A stretch of 64,000 bases of DNA from Blastobasis lacticolella (GCA_905147135.1 LR990048.1:20568563-20632562), one strand, 5' to 3'; positions 45,095 to 56,612 are shown, numbered from the stretch's first letter. The notes: a model not told the origin generated them from the sequence alone. Numbers and translations are program-made.

Positions 45095-45395
45095 TCTCAA
45101 TACCAAGATGTAAGAGATTTATTTCTTATAGTTAGACTTGCCAGGCATTTGACCGCCATCTCACCTGGTAGTGAGTGACGATGCGGCCGAATATGGAGCA
45201 TGCCCGTCTAAGAACAGCCTGTTCACTCTAGCCTTGAAGGCATCCAGATTATATTGATCAGGGAATACACTCGCAGGCAACGCGTTCCATTCCTTAGCCG
45301 TACGCATTATAAAGGTCGAGCCAAAGCGGCTCGTGCGGATAGCTGGAAGATCCACGACGTAAGGATGAAGCCTTTGCCCGGATCGCGTCTCCCGA
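45095..45395 (-). pseudogene. LINE ORF2 C-terminal remnant
   Basis: Minus frame 45355-45161 reads SRFGSTFIMRTAKEWNALPA, then DQYNLDAFKARVNRLFLDG to a stop, followed by a 3' UTR-like stretch to about 45095. It is the ORF2 C-terminus of a LINE related to the one at 34420-34700 and, more distantly, at 44156-44440. Frames on the plus strand (45254-45727) and in the other minus phase are shadows. Confidence 0.8.
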
Positions 45396-46006
45396 TGGCG
45401 AAAAGGGCCGGCGGAGGTCGTGCAACGCTTCGCACACTCTCCGAAATGCGAAAGATAGCAGAATGTCGCGCATTTTCACGCTCATCGCGCGAGAGCACAC
45501 TTGTGCTGGCCATGCAGGCCGGCATTGTGTCTCTACGCGTAACTTACAGTCAATATTTTCCTCTCTTCTCGCGCCCAAATATTGAAATTAATGAGATGTT
45601 TTCGCTCCAAGTTCGCGGCTTGACAAGGCTGGAGTGTTTGCGCTCTCCCTTTGAACTTTGCAGTCTGCTTTTTATATTTATTTTCATACCTTTTGACGCG
45701 TCGAGTATTGAGAAACGGTGTTTTTAATTCATAAGGTAGCGATGTCTGTGCGTAATAACGCTTCGGAGGAGTCGTGTTACGCCTGAATGGATTTGGGTGT
45801 GACAGGTACTTGCTAATTAGAGCGAGTTTTATGCGCTATGAGAATAAAGGTCAAATTTCGTTGTGTTGTGTTGGGAACAGAGTTTCATATCAGCGTTGAT
45901 TGAACTGCGATGAGTTCGGTCCAAACCGGTCGGTTTTGTAAACCCAGTATAAGTAAATGCCACTCAGTTTAACACTCTAAACAGAATGGCGTTTACTTAT
46001 ACCATA
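45396..46006. other. Unassigned sequence
   Basis: No recognised gene. Plus frame 45254-45727 extends into this stretch but is antisense to a LINE in its first third and has no motif beyond. Confidence 0.4.
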
Positions 46007-46237
46007 CTAGTGGACGCGGCGCGATTTCGTTCGCGTGACGTCTTACCCTTATCCTCTCCTACACCTACCTTATTTTCTGTCTATCCTTTTCTTCTTGCTT
46101 ATACATCTTCCTCTTTAATTACTCTATCTATTGTTGAAAACCGCATTATAATCCGTTGCGTAGTTTGAAAATCTAAGCGTATAAAGATCAATAGGGTCAG
46201 ACGGCGGAAAGAGACTTTGTTTTATACTATGTATAGA
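46007..46237 (-). mobile_element. Helitron-type element A
   Basis: Host A, CTAG at 46007-46010, then CGCGATTTCGTTCGCG hairpin after TGGACGCGG. Body with GTTGAAAACCGCATTATAAT, right end ATGTATAGA followed by host T. On the minus strand it begins TCTATACAT and ends hairpin-CTAG. 231 bp, non-coding. Confidence 0.75.
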
Positions 46238-46535
46238 TTTATGTGTTATGTTCAGGTGTAAGCAAGCAAGTGGGAAAATGTGGTATCCACTACCTTTACG
46301 GGAAAAAGGTGTGACTATGTATGTATGTTAGCAACCAGCCAGGTACAAGCTAGATGTAATATCCACTTTAACTTCGACGTGACTTGTACTATTTGGACAA
46401 TTCTCAAGTTTAGCGACGTTTCCCATCACAGTACTACAAATATTTCTTTCATTTAATCTACAACGGAAAGTCTGCAAAAGTGTTTTGATTCTGTTTCCGA
46501 TAATAGTAAGCTTACACATAATCAAATATTTTATA

Positions 46536-46740
46536 AAATACTGAACCGATTTTAATGAAACAAAGCTGAAACCATTTCAATTAAACTGTTCAAATGAAGA
46601 AAACCGCACCCAAATTGATCCATCCGTTCGGGAGCTACGACAGTACAGACAGACATACACCACCACAGTTACAGATCGACAGATACACAGATACTCACCT
46701 CAAACTTATAACACCCCTGTTTTCTAATCGGAGGTTAAAA
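46536..46740 (+). mobile_element. Repeat F copy in unit 1
   Basis: ACTGAACCGATTTTAATGAA, AAAACCGCACCCAAATTGAT, a CAGACAGACA tract, CAAACTTATAACACCCCTG and GGAGGTTAAAA. Same family at 13140, 41220, 44500 and 50361. Confidence 0.75.
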
Positions 46741-47235
46741 CAAGAATATCTGTGCGTAATTCTGCGCTTCATTGGGTTACATAAATTTGCTCAAAGTTTT
46801 GGATGACTTCCTATGAAGCTTAAAGTATAAACTAGGTATATTTTACATTTACCTACTCATATTACTTAAAAGATTGATTAACTTGTTACACATAGAATTG
46901 TAATATAATAAAATCATAACAGCATAAGTACTAATTAATATTGTATGTGTGATGGCGAAATTATCGTTGAGACAAACCTCAAAGAGGTTTACCAATGTGT
47001 TGTATTGAAGATTGTAATGTTTTTGTGAATAAATAAATCTTAATCAAAATCTTAATATAGACTTTGCAAACTAGAGGTTTCATAAAGGTAGAAACAACTT
47101 ATTTCTCACGTGACTCAATTCAAACTATTCCTGTTACTAACGCTAAAATTAGTACAAAATGTAGCGTCAAGCAATTTATTCATTCATTCATTTATGTATG
47201 GCACGCAATAGTCTCCCTTACGTCAATAGTCTCCC

Positions 47236-47269
47236 TTACGCTCGTATCCCTTATGGGATACGAGCGTAA
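47236..47269. repeat. Perfect 15-bp-arm hairpin, unit 1 only
   Basis: TTACGCTCGTATCCC, a TTAT loop, GGGATACGAGCGTAA. Unit 2 at the same place keeps only the right arm (GGGATACGAGCG). Confidence 0.9.
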
Positions 47270-47951
47270 GTATGTTTGCAAGTACATATGTAGCGTAAAA
47301 ACTGTATAGAATCCTGAAGTGTTATGAACAGGTGACGTTTTTTATACTACTGTTGCAAAGAGGATATGTTTGGGATCATATCCCCGAAACTACTGAACCG
47401 ATTTCGAAAATTCTCTTACCAATAGAAAGCTGCATAATTCCCGACTTTTCATCTCGGAAACATAATGGCGTCCCGCAATACAGATGAATGTTTACAGAGA
47501 TCCGTACCGTACGCGAGTAAAAAACGCTTGCTCTGCTAGGAACACATAACTGCGAAAAGTTTTGATAGCAGCTTGAACCAACCAAACGCTGCGCTTAACG
47601 ACCCAGCCATAGTCACCGCTGCCAATAAATACAAAATAAATGCCCCAAATTTGATTGCTAAAGGCCGTGGCGTCACAATCTATTATCTATTTAGACTCAA
47701 CGCTTCGCTGGCCACATTAAAGCCGCGATAAATATTAAATATGCGATATTTTCTCGTATAATGGCGGCCAAAATGGCTGTCGACTCTTTGCGCTTCGCCA
47801 AGAACGTGATATTAATGTTATACGGCGTATTGGCTTTGTTGGATAGATGCTTCATTCGGCCCGTTGCGTTTGTTGTGATTTGTTAGCGGGGATATATTAT
47901 ATTACATCGTAATCCCTATTTTAGGCTACATAAAAGGGTATAGTTAGTCAT

Positions 47952-48060
47952 TCATCTTGGCGGGAATATACCCTGTAGTGCACTCGCGCGCGGGGGGCCT
48001 GAGGTCTGCCTTGATCGTGATCAAGAATTTGGCAGATCAGGTAATTACTGTGGAAAGAAT
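47952..48060 (-). mobile_element. SINE-A 3' fragment in unit 1
   Basis: TCATCTTGGCGGGAATATAC, CTTGATCGTGATCAAGAAT and TTGGCAGATCAGGTAATTAC. The same fragment in unit 2 is at 51982-52080. Confidence 0.75.
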
Positions 48061-48109
48061 ACCAATACATTATAGTGCCTCGTGGTAAATATTGCTAGGT
48101 GCCCAAGTT

Positions 48110-48291
48110 TGCCAGTATTAGGAAAGAGGTCCCAGGAGGTATCAGGAGGAGGTAGGAGGCTCAGGAAGCGATCCACAATGAAAAGATGACAACGCTGAGT
48201 CGCACGTAAGGATGCTGAAGACCAGCGGGCAAAGCGAAAACAAATGAGTAGGGAAGCGGACCCTGGAAGAAGCAGAGAGAGATAAGTTTGT
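48110..48291 (+). pseudogene. LINE ORF2 C-terminal remnant in unit 1
   Basis: Plus frame 48208-48285 reads KDAEDQRAKRKQMSREADPG and then RSRER to a stop. Upstream DNA encodes KRS-like residues in another phase. Same C-terminal block as the minus-strand tail at 16565. The antisense frames 48045-48397 are shadows. Confidence 0.7.
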
Positions 48292-48741
48292 GGCATTCTA
48301 AAGTGAAACATAATATGACCTCTAATGTGGCCTCTGTAGACCCCTTGATGGTCAATTGAATGACTGTAGTCACCATAGACATCGCGCACTTTCCCATCTT
48401 TTTACTGCAGCCCAGAACGTTTCAAATCTCAAGTATAACGGAATTAAAGGATTTACTACGAGTGTTACAACCTCGAATGGGATTCCGGCAATAAAAGAAC
48501 CACCTTAATATTGTGCAGACTAACGTTCGGGATATCTGGGGTCGGAGCAATTCGGCTCAAGGGTCCATTAACCTAGATTTTTCTAGATTTGATATGTAGC
48601 TGTCTACATGTCAGTTTATTTTCTTATCTTGCATTTCTGTCGACAGTTATCTACCCAAAAAGGTTGCCTGGATGAAATCGCTTTAAGCGATAAGGCCGCC
48701 TGCTGTTAATTTTAGGAACCTATTGTATTCTTTATTTATTC

Positions 48742-49151
48742 ATTCTGACGACTTGAGTGGTTCAATGGTCAACACCGGTCTGCCACGCAAGAGGTCCCGG
48801 GTTCGATTCCCGGCCGGGCAGAAATTGAAATGATGAATTTTAATTTCTGTTACGGGTCTAGGTGTTATATGTATAATAATTATGTATTTAAAAGTACTTA
48901 AGAAGTATATCAGTTATCTGGCCGTGTTGTGTGGCCGTGTGGTGTCCGGCAGAGTAGAATAGCACCAACCCCTTACAAGCGTGGAGATTATGGCAATAAC
49001 CTTCCCTTTCGTGGGAGAGGCCTGCAGTCCTGCAGTGGACTGTTATGGGCTGTGATGATGATATCAGTTATCTAGCACCCATAGTACAAGCTTTGCTTAG
49101 TTTGGGGCTAGACGGCGCTGTGTGAATTTGTCCACGAATATTTATTATTTA
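48742..49151 (+). mobile_element. SINE-B copy with 11-bp TSD, carrying SINE-D
   Basis: TTTATTTATTC at 48731-48741 and 49152-49162 flank it. The tRNA-Gly-like head TCTGCCACGCAAGAGGTCCC and GGTTCGATTCCCGGCCGGG is intact. Interrupted at 48920-49060 by SINE-D. The unit 2 counterpart (52766-53030) has no interruption. Confidence 0.9.
48920..49060 (+). mobile_element. SINE-D copy 4, internally deleted
   Basis: Inserted into SINE-B with the 13-bp duplication ATATCAGTTATCT at 48907-48919 and 49061-49073. It keeps the family's ends but lost about 110 bp between CCAACCCCTTACA and GCGTGGAGATTATGG. Unit 2 has the empty site. Confidence 0.95.
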
Positions 49152-49842
49152 TTTATTTATTCGCTCCCAAACTTTAAGGGTGTGCGAGGTTAGCTTGATT
49201 CCTCGGTAATTTGCACATTCATTCATGTCGTAGGCCGATCCTCGAATTGAGCAGATCGAGAACTGCCTGGGCGTTTTACCCCGAGTTGACGGAGCCCAGG
49301 CGCTTTGACAAAACACAACCCTAACCTAACCGAATAGAAAGCTAAATATCCTTTGCGCCTTGAGACACATACATAACATTTACCGAGACTCACACGCGAC
49401 GTACCTTGGCGATTTGTTTGTCTTGGCGATTCGGTAGGGTTAGATCAATGGAACACAGAAAAGTTAGACCCATCGTGTACACGAGAAGACTGCTCGCTGT
49501 GTGGCTGCATATAGGTCCCGACAAATATAACAATATGTGTAATGAAAGCGAGTTTAGTTTAAAATAAATAACACTAACATAACCTAACCGACTTCAAAGT
49601 TTTCGTACCTACTACGCGATCTGCCCAATTTGACGATTGGCCCACGACATAAATATAACCTCTCAACCTCCTTCAAAACTTCCGAAATAATGTAGAAAAG
49701 GTTTTATTACATCAGTTGCATCAATGCAGAACTCTCGCTTAAGACCCTTTAGAATAATGAAACTCTGTTTGTTTGTGTGTTGATTCATCATTGTAAAAGA
49801 AGCCATAGTATTTGCCTCGTTTTCGGTACATATATAGTATAA

Positions 49843-50062
49843 CTAGCAGCCGCCCCGGCTTCGCACGGGTACCACTACGTTATTATTATTTACATTATTT
49901 TCTGTCTATCCTTTTCTTCTTGCTTATACATCTTCCTCTTTAATTACTCTATCTATTGTTGAAAACCGCATTATAATCCGTTGCGTAGTTTAAAAATCTA
50001 AGCGTATAAAGATCAATAAGGACAGACGGCGGAAAGGGACTTTGTTTTATACTATGTATAGA
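49843..50062 (-). mobile_element. Helitron-type element B at the duplication junction
   Basis: Host A, CTAG, then CAGCCGCCCCGGCTTCGCAC with a CCCG/CGGG hairpin. The first 60 bp differ from element A at 46007; from TTTTCTGTCTATCC onward it matches element A. Looks like a B/A hybrid. Confidence 0.75.
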
Positions 50063-50360
50063 TTTGTGTGTTATGTTCAGGTGTAAGCAAGCAAGTGGGA
50101 AAATGTGGTATCCACTACCTTTACGGGAAAAAGGTGTGACTATGTATGTATGTTAGCAACCACCCAGGTACAAGCTAGATGCAATATCCACTTTAACTTC
50201 GACGTGACTTGTACTATTTGGAAAATTCTCAAGTTTAACGACGTTTCCCATCACAGTACTATTAGCATTTCTTTCATTTAGGCCACAACGGAAAGTCTGC
50301 AAAAGTGTTTTGATTCTGTTTCTGATAATAGTAAGCTTACACATAATCAAATATTTTATA

Positions 50361-50565
50361 AAATACTAAGCTGATTTTAATTAAACAAAGCGAAAACCAT
50401 TTCCATTAAACTGTATTTCAAATGAAGAAAACCGCATCCAAATCGGTCTATCCGTTCGGGGGCTACGACGGTACAGACAGACACACCACCACAGATGCAG
50501 ATCGACAGATACACAGATACTCACCTCAAACTTATAACACCCCCCTGTTTTCGTCGGAGGTTAAA
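50361..50565 (+). mobile_element. Repeat F copy in unit 2
   Basis: Duplicate of 46536-46740 with scattered substitutions (AAAACCGCATCCAAATCGGT). Confidence 0.75.
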
Positions 50566-50883
50566 ACAAGAATATCTGTGCGTAATTCTGCGCTTCATTG
50601 GGTTACATTAATTTGCTTAAAGTTTTGAATGTCTGCCTATGAAGCTTAAAGTATAAACCTACCTACTCATAATACTTGAAAGATCGATTAACTTGTTACA
50701 CATAGAATTGTAATATTATAATAACATAACAGCATAAGTACTTATTAATATTGTGTGTGTGATGGCGAAATTATCGTTGAGACAAACCTCAAAGAGGTTT
50801 ACCAATGTGTTGTATTGAAGATTGTAATGTTTTTGTGAATAAATAAATCTAAATCTTTATATAGACTTTGCAAACTAGAGGTT

Positions 50884-51104
50884 TGCAAAACAAAAATAAA
50901 AATTCTTAAAATCAGTGGTGAGTAGTCCTTAGTGTCTGCTCAGCTTATACAGAGATTGGTACCCTCCACACGCCAATTGTTGTTGTAGTTTTCTTAATGT
51001 TGAATGTATCTAGAGTTTAAGTAATTTATAAGGAACACTTTGTATTTTTTTCTATTAAGTTGTGGTGGAAAATAAATAATTTGAATTTGAATTTTAATTT
51101 GAAT
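50884..51104 (+). mobile_element. LINE 3' tail present only in unit 2
   Basis: About 220 bp between GAGGTTT and ATAAAGGTA, absent at 47085 in unit 1. Ends AAATAAATAATTTGAATTTG plus TTTGAA-like repeats, the same tail type as the LINE at 20805-21387. Insertion in unit 2 is likelier than deletion in unit 1, but no clean target duplication is visible. Confidence 0.7.
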
Positions 51105-51981
51105 AAAGGTACCAACGACTTATTTCTCACGTGACTCAATTCAAACTATTCCTGTTACTAACGCTAAAATTAGTACAAAATGTAGCGCAAAGCAATTTAG
51201 GTAGCGTAGGTCCATCAAGATGGTAGCTTTATGTATGGCACTCAATAGTCTCTGCCTACCCTTATGGGATACGAGCGTGAGTATGTTTGCAAGTACATAT
51301 GTAGCGTAAAAACTGTATAGAATTCTGAAGTTTTATAAACGGGTAACGTTTTTTATACTACTGTTGCAAAGAGGATATGTTTGGGATCATATCCCCGAAA
51401 CTACTAAACCGATTTCGAAAATTCTCTTACCAATAGAAAGCTACATAATTCCCGAGTAACATAGGCTACTTTTCATCTCGGAAACATATTAGCGTCCCGC
51501 AATACAGATGAATGTTTACAGAGATCCGAACTGTGCGCGAGTGAAAAACGCTTGCTCTGCTAGGAACACATAACTGCGAAAAGTTTTAGCAGCAATAGCA
51601 GCTTGAACCAACCAAACGCTGCGCTTAACGACCCAGCCATAGTCACCGCTGCCAATAAATACAAAATAAATGCCCCAAATTTGATTGCTAAAGGCCGTGG
51701 CGTCACAATCTATTATCTATTTAGACTCAACGCTTCGCTGGCCACATTAAAGCCGCGATAAATATTAAATATGCGATATTTTCTCGTATAATGGAGGCCA
51801 AAATGGCTGTCGACTCTTTGCGCTTCGCCAAGAACGTGATATTAATGTTATACGGCGTATTGGCTTTGTTAGATAGATGCTTCATACGGCCCGTTGCGTT
51901 TGTTGTGATTTGTTAGCGGGGATATATTATATTACATCGTAATCCCTATTTTAGGCCACATAAAAGGGTATAGTTAGTCAT

Positions 51982-52080
51982 TCATCTTGGCGGGAATATA
52001 CACTGTAGTGCACGGGGGGCCTGAGGTCTGCCTTGATCGTGATCAAGAATTTGGCAGATCAGGTAATTACAGTGGAGCGA
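51982..52080 (-). mobile_element. SINE-A 3' fragment in unit 2
   Basis: Duplicate of 47952-48060, with a small deletion near GTGCACGGGGGGCC. Confidence 0.75.
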
Positions 52081-52129
52081 ATACCAATACATTATAGTGT
52101 CTCGTGGTAAATATTGCTAGGTGCCCAGG

Positions 52130-52308
52130 TTTGCCAGTATCAGGATAGAGGTCCCAGGAGGTATCAGGAGGAGGTAGGAGGCTCAGGAAGCGATCCACAA
52201 TGAAAAAATGACAACGCTGAGTCGCAGTTAAGGATGCTGAAGACCAGCGGGCAAAGCGAAAGCAAATGAGTAGGGAAGCGGACCCTGGAAGATGCAGAGA
52301 GAGATAAG
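52130..52308 (+). pseudogene. LINE ORF2 C-terminal remnant in unit 2
   Basis: Duplicate of 48110-48291. The block AEDQRAKRKQMSREADPG is preserved despite substitutions; stop near 52304. Confidence 0.7.
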
Positions 52309-52765
52309 TTTGTGGCAATCTAAAGTAAAACATAATATGACCTCTAATGTGGCCTCTTTACACCCCTTGATGGTCAATTGAATGACTGAATTCGCCATAG
52401 ACATCGCGCACTTTTCCATCTTTTTACTGCAGCCCAGAACGTTTCAAATCTCAAGTATAACGGAATTAAAGGATTTACTACGAGTGTTACAACCTCGAGT
52501 GGGATTCCGGCAATAAAAGAACCACCTTAATATTGTGCAGACTAACGTTCGGGATATCTGGGGTCGGAGCAATTCGGCTCAAGGGTCCATTAACCTAGAT
52601 TTTTCTAGATTTGATATGTAGCTGTCATGTCATGTCAGTTTATTTTCTTATCTTGCATTTCTGTCGACAGTTATCTACCCAAAAAGGTTGCCTGGATGAA
52701 ATCGCTTTAAGCGATAAGGCCGCCTGCTGTTAATTTTAGGAACCCATTGTATTCTTTATTTATTC

Positions 52766-53030
52766 ATTCTGACGACTTGATGGTTCAATGGTCAACATGC
52801 CGGTCTGCCGGTCTGCCACGCAAGAGGTCCCGGGTTCGATTCCCGGCCGGGCAGAAATTGAAATGATGAATTTTAATTTCTGTTACGGGTTATATGTATA
52901 ATAATTATGTATTTAAAAGTACTTAAGAAGTATATCAGTTATCTAGCACCCATAGTACAAGCTTTGCTTAGTTTGGGGCTAGATGGCGCTGTGTGAATTT
53001 GTCCACGAATATTTATTATTTATTTATTTA
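52766..53030 (+). mobile_element. SINE-B copy in unit 2
   Basis: Counterpart of 48742-49151 without the SINE-D insertion. The head has a small tandem duplication CCGGTCTGCCGGTCTGCC and a 3-bp deletion in TGGTTCAATGG context; the CTAGGTG part after ACGGGT is deleted. Confidence 0.9.
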
Positions 53031-53723
53031 TTCGCTCCCAAACTTTGAGGGTGTGCGAGGTTAGCTTGATTCCTCGGTAATTTGCACATTCATTCATGTC
53101 GTAGGCCGATCGTCGAATTGAGCAGATCGAGAACTGCCTGGACGTTTTACCCCGAGTTGACGGAGCCCCGGCGCTTTGACAACACAACCCTAACCTAACC
53201 GAATAGAAAGCTAAATATCCTTTGCGTCTTGAGACACATACATAACATTTACCGGGACTCACACGCGACGTACCTTGGCGATTTGTTTGTCTTGGCGTTT
53301 CGGTAGGGTTAGATCAATAGAACACACAAAAGTTAGACCCATCGCGGACACGAGAAGACTGCCCGCTGTGTGGCTGCGTATAGGTCCCGACAAATGTTAC
53401 AATATGTGTAATGAAAGCGAGTTTAGTTTAAAACAAATAACACTAACATAACCTAACCGACTTCAAAGTTTTCGTACCTACTAAGCGATCTGCCCAATTT
53501 GACGGCCAATCGTACGACATAAAGTTAACCTCTCAACCTCCTTCAAAACTTCCGAAATAATATAGAAAAGGTTTTATTACATGAATAGTATATCAGTCGC
53601 ATCAATGCGGAACTCTCGCTTATGACCCTTAAGAATAATGAAAATCTGTTTGTTTGTGTGTTGATTCATCATTGTAAAAGAAGCTATAGTATTTGCCTCG
53701 TTTTCGGTACATATTTAGTATAA

Positions 53724-54335
53724 TATAGTTCCAGGAAAGACACGATGAAAGACTAAATGAAAGGTAATCCGCGATAACTCTTTGTCTTAATTTAAAGTTA
53801 GATAGCGCTAAAATATCAGCGCAATATTGACGATGTGCTAATTACCGATTATCTCAACGACCCAAAGCAAACAAAAAAATTGTTCAGTCTACATTACGTT
53901 ACTCCCACAGTAATATACGTGCTTTCCTCCCGTAGCGGGGCATAGAACTCGCCCACAACAAAGCCGTCATAGCCGAAACGTGTCTGGCCCCGGTACCCGA
54001 GAGGGCCGGAAAGCCCATTTGGTCCCTCCGTTATCGGATACCGGGTTTCCAACTCAAAATTGAGCGTTCAAAATGAAACTTTGCAATGCAACCCTATATT
54101 CGGATTCAGAGCTTTGTAAATGGGTTTAAGCTCCGGCGTGTAGGTTTTAATAACGGTGGTTAGGCTTGTCGTAGAGGTAAATGCTAGTACTCGTTGGTAG
54201 ACACTTAGTTTTTGTATATGTGTAGTGAAATACAACAAAGTATTCCGAATTTGCATAGTAAGCCCGTAGTAGGTTTACCTGAAAACGTCCTAATTTATTT
54301 TAATTTAGTACTTATATATCTTTAAATATAATATT
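53724..54335. other. Unassigned sequence
   Basis: Right flank of the duplication. No supported gene or repeat. Confidence 0.45.
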
Positions 54336-54507
54336 TATAAATGAGAAAGTGTGTAAGAAAATATCGCTAGTTTGATGGATGTTTGATAATCTTTCACGCC
54401 AAAACTACTGAATGGATTTTGATGTTTTTTGCAGTACCCTAACTTTATGTCAGAATAACACTTATACAACCAAATTTGTCGCGTACCAAGTCGCGGGCAA
54501 CGGCTAG
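54336..54507 (+). mobile_element. Helitron-type 3' fragment
   Basis: GAGAAAGTGTGTAAG, AAAACTACTGAATGGATTTT and a 3' end CGCGTACCAAGTCGCG hairpin followed by GGCAACGG and CTAG at 54504-54507, then T. Textbook Helitron 3' layout, a different family from element A. Confidence 0.7.
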
Positions 54508-56315
54508 TTTTGATTAAAGGTATACGTGATAAATACCGTGTATTTTTCAATGCTGAACTAGGTACATTGTAAGAGGCAAGAGTACTTTTTATGACTTAGA
54601 CTATAACTAAACCTAGTACCTTTTCGATTTGATTCGCGTCTGAGTCCCGTTTACTGTAATAATATGTGTAAAGAACGCCAGCTATTCTAGCCATCTTTGA
54701 CAGCTCCGCTTGCGTGATGCGTGTATGGTAGAAAATTGACAGCTCGAAGTTCGACTTTTTCTACCAACATCTACATTGACTCTGATTGTGTAGGATCATC
54801 CGCCAATCCGCCTCCTTTGTTCACCGAAAGTACGTGAATTGTCTATGGACCAAGAATTTCTACCACAAACAGCTTATGTCAGATAACGTTAGCTTATGTC
54901 AAATCCCATACATTTTTTCTACCACAAACGATTGTAGATTAACGCAACCTCTTGGCTAAGGCCGCTGTTTAGTTTGAAACAAATACTAAACTTATAATTA
55001 AGTAATACGACACGACCCGGCCACCGGACACTGTCGCATAGGAGACAAAACACCGTTTTGCCTTCACCCGTGTATGCATCACGTGACCCTCATGAAGCTA
55101 ATTGGCATAGCTGCACAACTTGGTTCAGAGGCGCGGCCGTGTCATCTATATGCAGATGTGGGGGGTCAGGGAGGGGTCATGCATCGCCCTCTAGGGAATT
55201 ATGCTGAACTAATTGAATTTTTAGCCGAGGCCTCTCTGACCCGCTAAAGGTTAGAATGTTCCCCAATCGGGTATTGAATTGGATCGATATGGGCTGCCGC
55301 TGGGTAAATACTGAGCTGGTATTTGGTCCACTGCATATTTGTGTTTTTATGTTTGAATTTTAGTCTGTAACAGGAACCGACGTATTCGGTATTGCGCGGA
55401 ATAACCTAGTTGCAGAGTACGCGTGTGTTATGTTATGTGGTCTTTTACGTTAGATATATTTTTAAACTATCGTAATTAATAATAATAAATATTGAAAAAT
55501 CGTTTCATAAACATTTTCGAACGAAATGTGTGAGATTATTGAACGATTTACTCTTTGAGTAGATTCAGCACTAATGAACCAAAAGTTAGGTTTCTAAATA
55601 CGTAATAAATTCTATAATTTATTAGAAATTGTTTTAAAAACGTTATCGATATTCTTTTGTTAGTATTTTTGCACAATAATTTCATAGTTAATTCTAATCA
55701 TATAACACCTCGTCATTGGTTGAAATATGTAAGGGCTTCCGATTTCCGTTTAAACGTTGGGTATATAAACCCAATCGAATGACTGGAAAGAACTTTTTGC
55801 TTTTTTTTTTAAGTATAAACTTACTTGATTACTTTGATGCTTATTGTTGATTTGTAATCGTTTAATTGTATAAATTCTCAGGCGATATATCCGCTGCCCT
55901 TCTTTTAAGGATAAATGTGTTATGCATTGTTTATTTTGTTCATGTAACTTTGTTCGATATTGTGATATCTAATTTGTAGGTTAAATATTTTTCTCCAGTT
56001 CTGAATAAACAGCAATTTTATAATTAACCAATTAACCCAATTTTTCCTTCATTCAGCTTTACACTCTTAATTTTCGGTAAAATACTAGCCCACCCTAATT
56101 AATATCTTCTAAATACTTAAATTCACACACATCTATACATTATGTCCACGTTTCCAACACGCGCATCAAATCATGTGGCACTTTAAATATTTCCCTTTGA
56201 ATCCGGGTTGAAATACGGGAATACTGAACACATTCTGAAGCCTCAACTGGATACATTTTACATTTGCGTTCCTTAGACGGGGTACAGCCAAATCAAATTT
56301 TAAAGGTAAGAGCTA
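54508..56315. other. Unassigned, 1.8 kb
   Basis: No gene or repeat recognised. TTTCTACCACAAAC occurs twice near 54850 and 54930 and TTAGCTTATGTCA twice near 54870-54900, small local repeats. Confidence 0.45.
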
Positions 56316-56600
56316 ACTAATATAAATAAATAATAATAATAAATAAATAATCGTGGACAAATTCACACAGCGCCATCTAGCCCCAAAGTAAGCAAAGCTT
56401 GTGTTATGGGTGCTAGATAACTGATAAACTACTTATATTAGACTTTTTTTTTTAATAAATACTTATTATACATAGAACACCCAGACCCGTAACAGAAATT
56501 AAAATTCATCATTTCAATTTCTACCCGGCCGGGAATCGAACCCGGGACCTCTTGCGTGGTAGACCGGCTGATGTTGACCACTGAACCACTCAGGTCGTCA
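56316..56600 (-). mobile_element. SINE-B copy with long AAT-type tail
   Basis: Near complete: the tail 56316-56350 is an AATAAT/AAATAAAT repeat; the body TCACACAGCGCCATCTAGCC; head CCGGGAATCGAACCCGGGAC and CTGAACCACTCAGGTCGTCA in plus reading. Confidence 0.9.
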
Positions 56601-56612
56601 CCATATACATTT

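Larger units (their letters stand above)
46007..49842. repeat. 3.85-kb tandem duplication, unit 1
   Basis: From the Helitron end at 46007 to TATATAGTATAA at 49842. Collinear with 49843-53723 over its whole length; by eye well above 90% identical from about 46072 onward. Contains, in order, a Helitron, repeat F, a repeat with GAAACTACTGAACCGATTTC, SINE-A and LINE tails, and SINE-B. No host gene is included. Unit-specific changes: SINE-D at 48920, hairpin at 47236. Confidence 0.95.
49843..53723. repeat. 3.85-kb tandem duplication, unit 2
   Basis: Second copy, starting at CTAG 49843 inside a Helitron and ending TTTAGTATAA at 53723, where host sequence continues TATAGTTCC with no Helitron. It carries an extra LINE tail at 50884-51104. 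Confidence 0.95.

Noticed and set aside
45254..45727. 157-residue plus-strand protein
   Set aside because: The first part is antisense to the LINE tail; the rest has no motif and no start or splice support.
48045..48397. Minus-strand proteins of 114 and 78 residues, repeated in 52067-52419
   Set aside because: Their conservation between units comes from the tandem duplication, and the region is a LINE C-terminus on the plus strand.
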